DNA of 64,000 nucleotides. Origin: Urechis unicinctus (Eukaryota > Annelida > Polychaeta > Xenopneusta > Urechidae). The position numbers and the translations under genes are program-made. Every line of letters starts with the position of its first letter. Within the stretch, counting starts at the first letter, position 1. Below, one piece after another: positions 24,571 to 38,300 of this stretch. The notes under the pieces are model-generated. The model worked only from the letters and a program-made list of their open reading frames with translations, searched no databases and was not told the origin of the DNA. The stretch lies in contig CM067358.1 in the NCBI GenBank assembly GCA_034190875.2, positions 44,328,543 to 44,392,542 of the forward strand, given 5' to 3'.

Positions 24571-27500
24571 TAAACGGGACTTGTCTTCAGTGATGCCCCG
24601 TGAGGTATGCGACACGTAATTCGGCTAATGCAGATGACAACAAGATTTCCTAATCACATAATGGCAAGGTCAAGGAAGCTGTACAGTTTCACGAAAAAGC
24701 CAATGCTTCACTACTGCGGCATTAAGCAAAGCATAATTATTTCACACGTCTATGATGTGTATTTGCAGTTGAGTTATTTAATTGTACAATCCAATTCAAA
24801 GGCTTTCTTTTTTTAAATTTTATGTACAACTACTTTATCGACTCATTAAAGGACGGACAAACACAATGAGCCTAGAGCAGAATATAACAGTACACAAAAC
24901 AACAACACACGAAACTGCTTAGTACAGTCTGCATATACTACGTTTTATAGTTACTTTAACCAGTACAATGTTTCTTACTTAGTTGGCTGACCGTATTGCT
25001 ACTTCCAATGAGAGGCTTGCACTGTACCCTATAAAACATTAAGGTCTCTCTGACATACAATAGTTATTCAGAATAATTACCCTGTTTTTTGATGATGTCA
25101 TGTTACACAAACTGAAGCACATACAGAAGTTTGGTAATCAAAGGTGCCACAACGTATCAATTAGAAACCAGCTACATCAATCCAACAAAATACAATATGT
25201 GCCATAATATCCGTAGAAGGCTCAGAACGGGGAAATGTAGCCACTTCCTCAGGGTGCAATAAACTGTGTGTAATGAAATATTCAGTTGCTTTCCCTGACA
25301 ACTAATCTTGTTGGTGATGGGAGAATAGAGCCGCGGACAGAGCAGATTAGCAATGTCGTTATTTCGCGATGTTTTATTATCTGCTAATCCTATCTACGCT
25401 TTGGTAATGACAAACCTAACCATTCAAATAATGTGTGGCAAGTAATCCATTGGCTAGACAAATAAGCTTACTGCTATATCACAATAATGCCTACAAAGTG
25501 TAAAATAAGTATCAATGGTAACAATTTGCGGTACACAATAGACCATATTTTCCCTATCGACATGTTTTGGGATTTGATCTGCACGACTAATACTGTACGT
25601 AAATACCGTCTAAAATATAAAACGTTTCCGATCCCGCTGTATTGTGGATGGTACGCCATCATAAACACATAACTATACATCACACTTCGGAGTGTAATGG
25701 TAGTGAACATGTTATTTTTTAACCCCAAGTAACTTTTATAGTTATCATTCGGGGTTGTCGACGGGAATAAATGTATGAATTGAAGTGCGATGTCAAATGC
25801 AATTTGCTACTTTTAGTGTTGCTATCATTACGTAAAATATAAACATTTTCATCCATCTGTATAGTGGCCAGATAATGCTCTGTGCTAGTTAAAGTATGCA
25901 ATCAGTTGTTCGCCATATTTAGAGGAAGAAAGATAAAACATTGTTGTCTTCTATTTGCATTGTAGATGTTTGTCATCTATTTGCATTATAGCTGTTTAAC
26001 GATAGTGCACACACCATAACGACGGGTTGCTGTTTCTTGCTAAGCCGAATAACTTCAATGGCCGTTCTCGTAACAGATGTTTATTAACTTATTTTTGTAC
26101 GCAACAATCTAGGGCTGGGTAAGATTAAACAGAAAGATATTAAATAGTTTGTCAGCGACATGTATTTTTTTACATTTATCACACTTGCTTATAAACCGCC
26201 ATCTTCTGGGAATAAATACCTCACAGGTAAAAAACCACGTTGCATGTAGCATAGAAAACTGATTGACCGCACGTGCCGATTGATATAAAGTGTTTATACT
26301 TCTCTCACGTATGTGCGTATTCCATGCTTACGAAAGCTATTGACTCATTTGCACGGGTTTATAGGGTGTTAGATGGGAAGGGAAATTTTGTAGTTTAAAC
26401 GTGCAATATATGACCAGTTGTAACGGATTTACAAAGGCTTAAACGACGATTGCTGCAGATTTTGTACGCAGAAAGTTAGACCGTACTAACAGATACACAA
26501 ACCAAATACCCTCAAATCGTTCGTTAGTGGTCGAGGATTGAATATGCATTACGTTACATGGTATCCTGCATTTCCAATTGCCAAGCAATTTGAATATTCC
26601 ATTCGGATTTTTGATTAGGCTACGATTGCATTCAATGTTAGTGATAGAGGGTAACGAATACGGTCATGGCAACAATGATACGAAATACTATTTTGAAAAT
26701 CTGATAGTGCAAAGCATCGCCCTATGAGTGGTCAGGTAAATGCATGGATGACTTTGGTGTAAAGAAGCTGCGTATTGACGAAAATGGTCATTTAATCGCC
26801 ATACTAAACTTTTACGTACACATAAATACTGAAATGTTTGGTTAGCCGCACAGTGACTCGAACGTTTCCTGAAACAGCAAGACCCCAAATTACCCCTTGA
26901 TCATGACTAGCTTGATTGACGCTTCCAAATAGGTCAACATAAAAACGTTAACTATCTGCTATATGCGTCCCTCCTTTATGAGCATGCTCAAAGCCGCACA
27001 AAACACTGCGGTCTAATGGAATTGAATTATCCTATTAACTGATGACACCTAGGCTTGATTCCGTCATACTTCTGTAAACTCAATCAGATCAATGGAATGC
27101 AGTTCAATTGGGCTCGTGAAATTTCACCCTTCCTTATTTATTTGTTATGCTTGTGAGAAATATTTGTCACTAGGAGAATTGTTCGTGCGGTTCGGAAATC
27201 AAAACTGTCGTGTTCTTTAACGAAGGGTATTTATGAAGGCAACGACCAAGGTGATGGACCGAAATTTTTCATAGCTAGATAATTTTAGCCCTTAGCAAAT
27301 TTCGATTTCAGAGGGCGAAAATCATGTGCTAGGGCTATATTCTACGAGGGAACAATAAACCTGCACACTGATCAAATACCGTACAAGCTTTCCAAATGCC
27401 ATGTTTGCGAGAAAGACAAAAATATAGCCTTTTCTGGCATTATTTGAACAGCTTTGGTAAAGTTGATGTTAACGAAAGGACGATTAGAGTTGAACTTTGC

Positions 27501-27685
27501 TGATGTTTTGGCCGTGGACGCTTCTATAGCACTGATAGATCAAAACAGATGCATCATTAGAATGGGGTGGCGCCCGTCTGAGTAAGTTCACACAGGGCAC
27601 AAACAACGCAGTACTTTGCTCACATTAAAAATCATCATATGTTTGCACAGACTACTTTGTAGAATGTGCTTGATATAATTTTACA
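24571..27685. other. Intergenic with short local duplications
   Basis: No gene recognised. 25,600-25,660 and 25,830-25,885 share a TAAAATATAAA(A/C)... segment followed by CTGTAT(T/A)GTGG at the same spacing. A 26-bp two-unit tandem lies at 25,944-25,995. Confidence 0.45.
25944..25995 (+). repeat. Two-unit tandem repeat, 26 bp period
   Basis: Units start TTGTC(T/A)TCTATTTGCATT at 25,944 and 25,970 and end in TAG(A/C)TGTTT. Almost identical, so relatively recent. Confidence 0.75.
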
Positions 27686-27689
27686 TTAA

Positions 27690-27850
27690 TGGCAGTGTAT
27701 AGATCTCTAGAGTGTGCAAAAACTTTCATGTTCTGTCAAGCACAAAAGTATCGACAATATTACCTCCAAAATGTATAGTCTTGTTTACAAGACCATGCAA
27801 AAGCTGACATGTGTCATAATGAAAGGAGGAAAAGAAAAACGTGATTGAAC
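27690..27850 (+). repeat. Dispersed family C element, copy 3 of 6
   Basis: CAAGCACAAAAGTATCGAC, ACAAGACCATGCAAAAGC, TGACATGTGTCATAATGAAA, in family order. Confidence 0.5.
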
Positions 27851-28831
27851 TCGACTAATGAAGATAATAGCAGGGAGCAGAATAGAAACTCTGCATATTG
27901 TAGTAGCTAATATGATGCTTTAAAGCATAACGGAAATCCCACGTTATGTTATAAACATTACATTAATGGTGATACTAAGTGATCAAGGTAGTAAGCCTAT
28001 GACAGCAATGTTTTAACATTAAACGGTCCCAGGGTCATTTGTGGCGTACTCACGAATCAGTTTTGGTCCATATTGAATGTGTCAATTACCTGGTTAACAC
28101 AAAATTGCATTTCGCTTAAAACGATAATACATGAGCAGTTATTATCCTGTTTCGTGAGGTGATTCGCGTCCTTCAATCCTGACAATAAACGAAACTGCAA
28201 TTTGTCCTCATCAACAGATGTGTAGATTATAATAACCCTCGTTTATCTTGCCGAAACTATAAAATGACCTTCTTTTTATATATTCATGTTGGATGAAGGG
28301 GGTGCAACGTTCATTTTGATAAAACGATTGATGTATACCTATGTCCTGTCAAAAACTGTTATTCAACGAAAATATGGACGTTTCGGACCCAGCGATGTTA
28401 TCAATCGTGGTTTTATACTGCTTCCTCATTGATGGGGCTGTCTCTCTCAATCTGTCACTAACCACAATGCCATTTTCCTGTTCGCTTATAAGCTAGACGT
28501 ATTCTGATCAGGCGAAACATACCTGACACTTGGCAAAACATTTGATAATCGATGGATTCTCACCAACATATGATGGAATAAAAGAAGGTGAATGATTGAA
28601 GGATACTTATTTGGCGCATTGGCAGATTGGAATGAGGTTCATTAGCTAAAAGTAACACCAGCAGCTACCGTACACTATTCCAATTCACATTACATAATAC
28701 CAATGAATCCAATAAATCGTTTCAATCTCTCCTTCCCTGACTAAGTGTTCAACAAGCAAGACAGGACGCTCTGGACTATCAGTTAATACCAATTTGGAAT
28801 GCAGAATGTTAAAATGTCATTGTCTGTGGGA
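27851..28831. other. Intergenic, nothing recognised
   Basis: No gene. The last 250 bases resemble 2.64-2.94 kb weakly and lead into family D copy 2. Confidence 0.4.
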
Positions 28832-29095
28832 CGTCACGTGGGCATTGCATCAAAACACAACATTACAGTACTGAACTCACTACCACTTGCTAATATATGA
28901 TATGAAGATGCCTTGTGAATAAAAGGCTACCCATAGGTGGCCTTGAATTAGGATCGTATTCTCGACCAATGTCGTGTCGTTGTTGCGTATCAATTTCCAT
29001 AACTTATCTGTTCCTTGGTCTTTGTTCAATGTCGCCTACTCCTTAATTCCGCTTTTAATTCAACGATCACCCTTACTCTCCTCCACCATCTACGT
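28832..29095 (+). repeat. Dispersed repeat family D, copy 2
   Basis: Matches 2,945-3,215 (see there). It ends at a TATAAATGCAAATAAAG motif at about 29,100. The pair of TATA and AATAAA-like words might mark a retroelement end but is too compact for an LTR. Confidence 0.55.
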
Positions 29096-30337
29096 CCTAT
29101 AAATGCAAATAAAGATACGTAAACGAAGACCCGGAAGCAGGTGAAATTCGTCAAAGTCATGTTTGGGTAATGTTATCGGCTTATTGGATCGCGCACCTGC
29201 TACTTTGAATATATTGCCAGCAGCACTCACACGCCATCCGAAAAGCGATCCATACAAAAGGATACCTAATAGCTAATTCATTTGCTTGTAAATTCAGAAT
29301 TCGTGCAATAGATGCAGATACATTTTTACATGTATCCCACCACCCTATGGGGCTTACATGTGCATTAAGCTTATAACCCCATCGACCAATTTGATCCAAT
29401 GCTCATTTAACACGGCAATGTTAAATATGACAATGCCTGGTTCTAATGAACGTGTTTTATGCGCTTGATATTCCCTTAACTTCTCACAAGAGAAGTTATC
29501 AGCTGCAAAAATGCTAGCTATCAATGAGCATCAGTACCACTGTGACGACAGATAGAATACGACAAGTAATCATTGGGTACGAAATAAGCTGAAGTGTATT
29601 CCTGGGTTTGAGATTATATTGCACAGGCATATTGTGTATAGACAATCTAGGCGAAGTGCATACAGGCAAAACTCTGAAATGATGTTGCATAAATAGGTTT
29701 GCTATAATGATTAGATGCAATGGCTATTTGCTGATGTAACTGCCGAATAAACGTCAGGAATTTTCTCTCAAACCTTCTGTTCAATACTTTATTCAGATTA
29801 TATTTTTACATAATTCCAAAAAACAAATTAACGCGAGGGTGGTAGGCCTTTTCTTTCATATACTTGGAGGCATCTGTCGTTCTTGAGTTGTGACAGCATT
29901 CGTGTTAATTACATATGGATTATCTACAGCTTGGTCTCAGATGTAAGTAGTCGTGCATAATGCTACTGTATTTGAAGCATGCTAAATGTATGCAATAACG
30001 TTAAGTGATATGCCTTTATTTAGCGATATGTCAAAAGTTGGTCGGAATGCACGTGGCACACACCAAGACATCTCTCTCCGAAATTACCCTTCAAAATGCA
30101 TGAATATGTGATAATAATGACCTTCAAAAGGTCAAGCTGCCTCGGGTCCAAAAGTAGGAACCGTTTGGAATGTTTGCTGCCTTTTTTAGTTTCAATAATC
30201 CGTGTCTAACAAGATCAATGCAGAACAATCAAAACAGCGGTAATTACGTTGTTGGTAACTAGGGTAACGCTTACTTGTAATCCGCCTGACGGAGAAAGAC
30301 CCTGAAAAAATTTGATATTATGCATATACTTTAATAT

Positions 30338-30340
<3 letters not shown>
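29096..30340. other. Intergenic, includes one perfect hairpin
   Basis: No gene recognised. A perfect hairpin lies at 29,477-29,498. Confidence 0.45.
29477..29498. repeat. Perfect 9-bp stem, 4-base loop hairpin
   Basis: TAACTTCTC, loop ACAA, GAGAAGTTA. No mismatches and no gene close by. It has the size of a short stem-loop, too short for a microRNA precursor. Confidence 0.7.

Positions 30341-30399
<59 letters not shown>
30341..30399. repeat. (TA)n microsatellite, about 58 bp
   Basis: Uninterrupted TA dinucleotides bounded by GTATATA and ACATAAG. Confidence 0.97.
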
Positions 30400-30402
<3 letters not shown>

Positions 30403-33165
30403 AGTACGTAACATCTTTGTTCAACATAAGCATCAAACTTAAATCGCATGCCAACGTGACAAGCGTTTAATCACTGTGTCTTAGGTTAAACAGGGGTCGT
30501 CATCGTTAATTTTGCATTGATGTGTCGGGCATCACAATAAGAGTCAGTGGTACCTGATTCACGCATCTTACTTAAGGTTCCTTGTGGGCGTTTGGTACTG
30601 AGCGATGATACAAAATACAGTGTTATGTACAGTCAATACCAACAGGAGTCTCCAAGGAACGTCACTGTAGCGACATGACAAATCGTTATTAATTACTGTG
30701 AAGAGCAGAACGGATGCAGGTAAATTTTGCAGCTGCGCGAGTTCTCTTTTAAACGATGCCATTCTCCATTTCTACTGAGTTGCATTATATTCCGTCCATA
30801 TTGGGTGTTCGTTGAAGCCTTATTTGGCCATATCTCTTCCGGTGTAGATAGTACAAATTGATAAAGTACAATGATACAGAATTCTCCATGATAATGATAC
30901 TTATGCTTTCGGACTAAAGTTAATTGGCCTCGAACTTTCCTTTTTTTACCATGGTTATGTTAATGCTAGAATGATTCTGAAGTTTTATCAGCGCCATTTG
31001 ACAACCAGATGTTGCGGATTAAAATGGCTTTAAACACGTTGCTGCTGACTTTATACCGATACTTGGGGCCGCACTTAGCGAGGCACAACACTTCCAGAAA
31101 CTAATTACCCTATCATCGTTTGTAAGTGGACCAAGAGTAGGACGCTGGATACTGTATGTACGGCATATAACAGTGGGCAATGCCCATAGTAATTGCATGT
31201 GCTTGTAACACGTTAACAACAGCTATGATGCCGCATTCAAAGCTGTCCCTATTCGTGCTCTTCTTTGATTGCACATTAGCATTTACTACCGAGGCTCGTA
31301 GATCGGGTTTTGTACAGGGTTACAACAATGGTTAATAGAATTGGAAACACATATTAATTTCAATAAAATCTATGAACCTTCACCAACTTTGATTCGTCAT
31401 CTATTTATATCTCGCATATGTGTATAAAACGACATGCCAATCTCACCAAATAGTTTGTTTTTCTATGGCATAAAAGCCATTTTGTTGAGGGCAAACTCAT
31501 AATCTTTCTTAGCATTACCGATTGATCAATGGTGGTGTAAATTGTGCCTTTCTGTATTCCATTAATTTTGTGTCTGAAAACACAGCACCTCAGTACACGT
31601 GAATTACATAGCAAGCAGTCAGCCACCTACAAACGCTATTGGTTCAGTTGGACTGGATAACGGGCCTTCATATTGCATTGTGTGTTGTTTTCACCTGGTG
31701 TTTTATGTAAAACACAAAGGCTTCTTGAACACTTACAAAGATATACTTGTCATTGTAAAATGTACCATAATATGAACGCACAATGCAAGCCTGCTATATG
31801 TTGTTTCGGGTAGTATCAGCGATTGCAATTAACTAACCCAAACGTAACGTTGATGGTCCCCGCAATATACAGCGTGATATTTAACTTGTTGATGAAGCAA
31901 TCAAGCCAATATTTTGTGATGTATTAACAAGGAAATTCACAGCGCATGTCGCTATAGAGAGCGTCTAAAGAAGTTTAAAATTGGCATGTTAGGTTATATC
32001 CCAACGATTTCATGTGACGTTCTTTGGCGGACTATGTAAACGGTTCTTTTGAATTAAATTGCTTTCACATGTAAGAGGTGAGTATGCCCCTTCAGCGATT
32101 AAAGCTACATAGGTATTTGTATGATTCCGTTTATATTAGCCCAACCCTAGTGTCACGATCCATTTGCTTGCGCTGTTCAGCTTATGGGCGCTGGTGAAGT
32201 TCATTGGTCTTACTTTTTATCCCCGGTTTATATGCAACTTTACAATGCCATTATTATATTCATTTCATTGTTCTAAACATGAACATGATTTATTGAAGTT
32301 TTTATTTGTATTAACCAAATGTTATTGCTAAATTATGCACCCCCCCCCTCCTCCTGCTACCAATAAAGCGATTCTTCATTCGTTCCTGGTTTGTAGTGCC
32401 TGTTATGTATCGGACTTGTATAGCTTTACCTCCTCTGGAGATACACAGATGAACTTGCAATTTTCAATGTACGATCGGTTATGATTAGCAGCGTGTCTCA
32501 GAAAATCTATCTACGAAGATTACTTGCCGCATTACATGTCTCCCTGTGTTCTGCATTAAACCCTAAGCCCGTTTTATTCTCCCGCCTAACTTTTTACGAA
32601 AATATCTACACCAGGAATGGTTAATTCATTCATTGCTTAACCGGAAATAATGACAAAAATGCCCACTCTGCCACGTTCTTCCAACACATTCCTCCAAGGC
32701 AGGTTGCCGCGATGTGGGGAAACATGCATTGAATTTCAAATGATAATGAGAATCAGTGGTGATTGTTGAGGACCTCTATCAGCGTAGATCTGTATCACTC
32801 GTGTAACTAAATCTGCTTGCTTATTTCACAAAAATAAAGACATTATCAGGCCGCGTAAGCTTGACAATTTATCAAATGTTTATAAATCGATGGATATGCA
32901 ATGTCGTATGATGCATGCAAAAGTAGGACAATTATGTGCCACAAGTGGGGCCTATTGCCATAATGGCGACAAGAAAGACGCTTTGGCCAAAGATATGCAT
33001 TGATCAGCTTGAGACACATACTATTGTTACCTTGTGCTTTTCAATTCTTTATTCGCCAATGGCCCTTTTAACCCTCTTACTCTAACGTCCCTTGGTAGTC
33101 AGGTTTGCTGGAACAGACAATTTCCGAATGGTCTGCGAGCTGCCACTAACACAAAACAAAGGCTC
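30400..33165. other. Intergenic, nothing recognised
   Basis: AT-rich, short frames only. A C-run lies at about 32,340-32,348. Confidence 0.45.
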
Positions 33166-33167
33166 AA

Positions 33168-33385
33168 TGTAAAACACAACCTAAGACAGCACCACTGACG
33201 TTTATACCACTTGTATGTAGCTGACATGGCTGACATTGGAGACTACCCAGTAAGTTGGTGTTCACGACAAAGAACGTACATCCTTGTCTCCCCGTTCCCC
33301 TAAGTTTCACGCCCATCATTCGCTCTTCATCGTTAATTTCTTGGTTCTGCTTCTTTTTTGCTTATGAATTCGTCAATTGCAACTA
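33168..33385 (+). repeat. Dispersed repeat family D, copy 3
   Basis: Starts AAAACACAACCT, continues with ACCACTTG and then the pyrimidine tract with GCTCTTCATCGTTAATTT. Aligns to copies at 2.95 and 28.83 kb in the same order. Confidence 0.55.
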
Positions 33386-33546
33386 TTCTCCTTTATGTAC
33401 CTTGTGCAAATATGAGTCTTTTAAACATCACAGGATGCAAATGTAACAATTTCCGTACTAGCAATGACGTCTCATTTCGATACGATCTATCAACCACTGC
33501 CATACTAGAGTTAGAACGTATTTTGTCTATTGTAATCCCATGTTAA

Positions 33547-34010
33547 TGTCGTAACGTTATCTGTGGTGTAGAGATGCTCACGCTACGCACTTGTAGTAAG
33601 TAAAAGAATCGAACTCCAGGTGTAGGGTTAACACAAACTTGAGCTTTATTTAACTTTCGAATTTCCGATGTTGCTTAGCCTAAACTTAAGAGAGAGATGT
33701 GTTGAGCTCGGAGGCCAGGAGAGAACTGATTTTGAAATATAAGTTGCTTCCCTCAACGACTAAGGCACGCCATCCCAATTCTCATGGGACATGCCGTAGC
33801 CAGGTCTGTGAGGGCTGGGGCTAACGGGTGTTGCCTGGGCAGGAAGGTCATGTGGCTCTGGAATATGGGGTATGTATGAGGAGAGGGGGGAAGTGGCAGG
33901 TGACATGTAGGTCACTTGTGGATCTGGGAAACTGGGGCGTATAATTAATATAAGCTGTTGGGGGTTACTCCATCAACTGATGACTGAGAGGGTACGTTAT
34001 GATGAAGGGT
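33547..34010 (-). mobile_element. LTR-like segment, minus strand, possible solo LTR
   Basis: This segment is GC-richer than its surroundings. Read on the minus strand it has a TATATTAA box (plus 33,946-33,953), then about 300 bases later AATAAA (plus 33,645-33,650), then a C/A-rich end finishing in ACA at 33,547. The outer (5') end cannot be fixed. I found no target-site duplication and no protein frame. Confidence 0.3.
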
Positions 34011-36054
34011 AGGTTTGTTATAAATTTGGCACTCAACATTAATCTATTGTAAAATCAACTTATTCTCTGCCAACGACATGTGCTAGAGCAACCTCACGAT
34101 TCCGTACATATGCCATGCACCAACGTTCAATAACAAAATTAGTCTACATCAGATAGGGTATAGACAACATAGCGTCGTTTGCACGTGCCGTTGTGAAAAT
34201 AATTTTTAAGTAGCCGATTTGTGAATTATTAATGAGCTGCCTGACATTCCAGAGATCTTAATGAGTTCAACGAATACCCAGAATTTTATGAGGCATCACG
34301 TAATAACAGTTTTGCTAGTACGCATTATTCGTCAATGTCTTAGAAGCGCTCTTAGTAACTAATATTGATCTTGATAGCCGCTAGTTTTTGCTTTTAATAT
34401 AATCTAAAAATGAATTACGATGGCATGTTATAAATTTGACATAATGACTAAGCGGAACGTAAATTCATGGGATCACCTGGATTTATGAGACACTTTAATC
34501 TGAGCACACATATATCATGATAGATGGATATCTGTCTTTATAAGACAGGCTTATAATTAACGTGCATGATGTTGCTGGCGACATTAGATACAATCATCAC
34601 TGACTAATCGGGAGAGAAATGCACGAATTACAATGGGCTACAAACTCATTCCCGTCAGGCTGGTGATATAAACCAGAAAGAGGTTATAATCACTTACTGC
34701 ATTCCAACCAGATATTGACATCGAAGTTGACGAAAGGATGGTTTCTCTTTTTTTTTCGTTCAATTGACATACATAGTACTTGATTTCAATCCGAGACAGT
34801 TTTGAATCCAATTTGTTAAACACACGTGCGCTTCTCATATGAACGGAACATTAGAAAGCGAGTCTGTCAGAATCGGTTACCATTATGGGGAAAAGGAATA
34901 ATCGGTATCCAGGGCACGGGAGGGCTCAGTCATTCCTCATTTGGGTCACAGTCGGTGAAGCTCCCCATGGACGGAACGCACATGCTCTGCCCGTCAGACT
35001 CAATAGCGGCGTCAAAATTGCAAGCATTGAACATGTGTCCCAAAATAGTGGCGCCATATCTTACTCACATGATATATATTAAAACGAACTCATTTTGGTA
35101 GACAGCCGATGGCCCGAATGAAAGTTTATGCATTCTACTCTCAACTGTGGAATCTAAGCAATTATCATCTGCACGAAATGATGCTGACACTCTTCGTCGG
35201 TGTTACTCTTATTCCAAACATTGCACTGAAACTCAGGATCTTAGAATTTCAAATAAGCTGCATTAAGTGACAATGGCGTTTAACCTATTGCATATGGATA
35301 ACATTCCAGAGGCCGTTATAGGGATAACCGTTGCTATGGAAGTTGACTCTGCTCAAATGGAAATATCATATTGACTAAAAAGGCGTCTGTGTCATTTACA
35401 TAGGGTTTGTTGCTATAATATCATATTCGATGCTCTGGTCGTGCGATAGACCTAGTTGAAAACAAGATTTCGGTCATCAAGCCCTTTGAGGTTGTGTAGT
35501 GTAGATGAAGCATATGCCGAATCATGTTTTCCGAAAATATATGATGGCAATAATCGAAAGGAGTGATGTATTGGCTTATTTGCAAAGCAAGGTAATCGAA
35601 AACGTGAGAAACGAATAATCTCGTTAATTGATGATTACCGGGGTCACTTACAGGAAAAAACGTCGATGAGACCGATCAAGCAGACGAAAAATGCAGTTAC
35701 TTAGTAAATGGAACTAATTATCACAAAAGATTTTACGCAGGTAGACATGGGTCGATTTACTGAACTGGATTATACTAGCGTAGTTTGCTTACGTGCAATA
35801 TCATGAGGCTGTAGGTGAAGGGTTTCTTTTGAGACGACTAAATAATTAGCAAAGGTCGGCAAGGCGTTGCCATATGGCAGCTGTACTACTTGAATGTGAC
35901 AATTTTTGATTGAAAAGATATTTGTTCATCAAATTGTGGTGACCAATCTATCACAAAATAGCGGCGTAATCTTCCATTCAATGTCAGGTTTTGTGGAATC
36001 GATACAGTTACCTTTTGGTTGATAACCTCATGCTACATGGGCAATGACCTTGTG
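34011..36054. other. Intergenic, with a GC-richer patch near 34.86-35.06 kb
   Basis: No gene recognised. 34,860-35,060 is locally GC-rich and open in several frames. The minus strand there reads 42 codons without a stop, including four Cys-containing positions, but no domain is identifiable and the frame is closed on both sides. Confidence 0.4.
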
Positions 36055-36125
36055 CTTACCATCGATGGCTAGGTAACGCGATACCCTTACCCGAATATTA
36101 AAGAAACATGAAAGATTGGTAGTCA
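36055..36125 (+). repeat. Dispersed family A element, copy 3 of 5
   Basis: Most diverged copy: GATACCCTTACCC, AATATTAAAGAAAC, then GATTGGTAGTCAG...GTGCATCG. The preceding 60 bases (GGAATCGATACAGTTACC) match the flank of the 37.5 kb copy, which supports homology beyond the core. Confidence 0.45.
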
Positions 36126-37370
36126 GTGTGCATCGTTAGAATTGTATTGGATTTTAACAATGTCTGAGGCAGCATTCATTTAAGTGAGGTGCAACTTTAT
36201 GTTAGGTATATCTTTATCATTAGAAGTTCCAGTAATGTAGACAAATATCTGTATCAGTCTCAGGTGTGATTTGATTGCATAGAGCGAAGTATTTTTATAC
36301 CCACTACAGTTGAGTGCTTGTCACCAAATATCATGACACCGCCAACATTTGTGTAGCCTTGTGTTGGTTATGTGATGCCGCTCAATGAAGATTATAATTG
36401 AAATATTGAATGTTTGCAGACACATGTTTACGAAACGTGCAATCGTAAAAGTGTTTGGGTTGAGGAGAAGGAGAGTAAAATTAATCAATTTCTTTGAAGC
36501 GGGATCGGATGCTCCCAATGCCGGGCTATCGTACCGCGCCAATAATTGTTGGATGTGCAAGTTTTTACACGCGCAAGTCGGCTTATTCACGGTCACCTTA
36601 TTCACGGATTCGAAATGACCGAGAATATATAGTGCTGATGTACAGATATCAGTTTAAAACAATTTCTGTTGATGTTAAAGAAACGAGGTGCTGAGCTAGT
36701 GTTGGTAGTTTGATTGGCACACCAATACCAGCTAACATGCCTGTAACGCCGGAAAACAAAGTTTGCTTAGTGCGAACGCGAAGCTTACGGCTGATGTCAC
36801 ATTATGCGGCGCAAAAGAAGAAATGCCTTTCCCTATCTGTCATTTACTGTAGCACAGAGATCCTCGAAAGTACAAAACAACGCCAGTTAACTCACAGCAT
36901 CGCCATATTTGCTTTGGGAATTTTAAGCGTTAGTTTTAAGAGCGTGAAAGAAGCAGACTTTCGATAGAATGAAGAGATATTATGACAACACAAATTGGAT
37001 CCTGGTAACCCGTAATAAATATCTTTGCCTAATATCGCACGTTTGATATAATTTGACATCAACTGAAATATGCTGGTCCTTGCAGGAAGAAAGCAAAATC
37101 AGTCAATAGTCGAGCATGATAGCATCACCAAAATAGCCTTCCACATGTTTAGCCTTGTTGATGAAGAAGATGAAGACATTTAGAATAGCGTTATCAAAAT
37201 ATAGATCCGATGATACACCAATGCGCCACCGGGCGCAACCTTTAAGTCAGTTATCAGCAGCATCGATTGCAATGGTGGATAATAAAATCAATACGTATAC
37301 GTATTGCGTGTGCCGTACAAAAAAAGCGCCATGTCTTATTCTCGTGTGACCTGTAAAGAACAACTCGTTT
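36126..37370. other. Intergenic, nothing recognised
   Basis: Several overlapping short frames at 36,385-36,967 on both strands. None shows a domain. Confidence 0.45.
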
Positions 37371-37700
37371 TGATTAGCAGCCAATGGCCGCAAGTGTATT
37401 TTGAATTTATCAATTAATCGCAACGAGCAGAAATCCATCGTGAACAAATCAGAAAACTGATGTGATGCTCCTGGTGCTCTGGGATCGATACAGTTATCTC
37501 TCGGCTGACAGCGCACTGTTCGGCTATTGAAGTGTACTTACGTTGGCGATATGATACCCTGACCACCCTTATTCTAAGGACACCAATGATTGACAGACGT
37601 TGTGCGTCATGCGCATTGTTGTGGATTCATTATCCTCTTGTACGGTATCTACATTTTGGGCGACATTAAAAAATAAAATTATTGCTGTAAGCATTTATCT
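37371..37700 (+). repeat. Tandem duplicate, unit 1, includes family A copy 4
   Basis: Colinear with 37,965-38,300 at an offset of about 580-590 bases. Landmarks are AATTAGCA, GAACAAAT, GGTGCTCTGGGATCGATACA, ATGATAC, TTATTCTAAGGACACCAATG, TGTGCGTCATGCGC, TTATCCTCTTGTA and the segment that ends with GTAACAT. Confidence 0.65.
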
Positions 37701-37964
37701 GTAACATAGCAATTTTCATACCTACCCCGTCCATCGAGTGTCATTAAACAAGCAGCCAGGAGTAATTCACCGACGGCCAGAAATCTGCTGTGAAATCTCA
37801 GGTGCTGTGGAATAAATTCAATAATCAAATGCGACACGTCACCACAATTAGCCAACAGACAGCTTATCCCGTAATGGCGGTGCCATCTCGTATTCCCATG
37901 GGGATGTCTAGACAAACTACTCGCTTCAATAAGCAGCAGATGACAACTGATGAAATTCGACTTA

Positions 37965-38300
37965 ATTAGCAATTAGAGAGCACATAGTTTTCAGAAATCA
38001 ATCAAGAACAAATACCAGATGTGACGAGATATTTCTGGGGCTCTGAAATCGATGCCATTACCTCGTGGCCGACCACGCCGAACCATTCGACAATTGTCAT
38101 GAACGTGCACTTACCATTTGGAGCATGGCAACATGATACTGTGGCTACCCTTATTTTAAGGAAACCTATGATTGGCACACGACGTGCGTCATGCGCGTGG
38201 TGTAGGATTCAACATTCTCTTGTAAGGAATGTACATCCTGAACCTTGTAAGTAAACAGTGACGCTCAGTTACCTACATTATTACTGTAGGCTTCATTCTG
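37965..38300 (+). repeat. Tandem duplicate, unit 2, includes family A copy 5
   Basis: Matches 37,371-37,700. The family A core here reads CCTATGATTGGCACACGAC. A partial third repeat of the GGTGCTGTGGAAT segment lies at about 37,800 between the two units. Confidence 0.65.
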
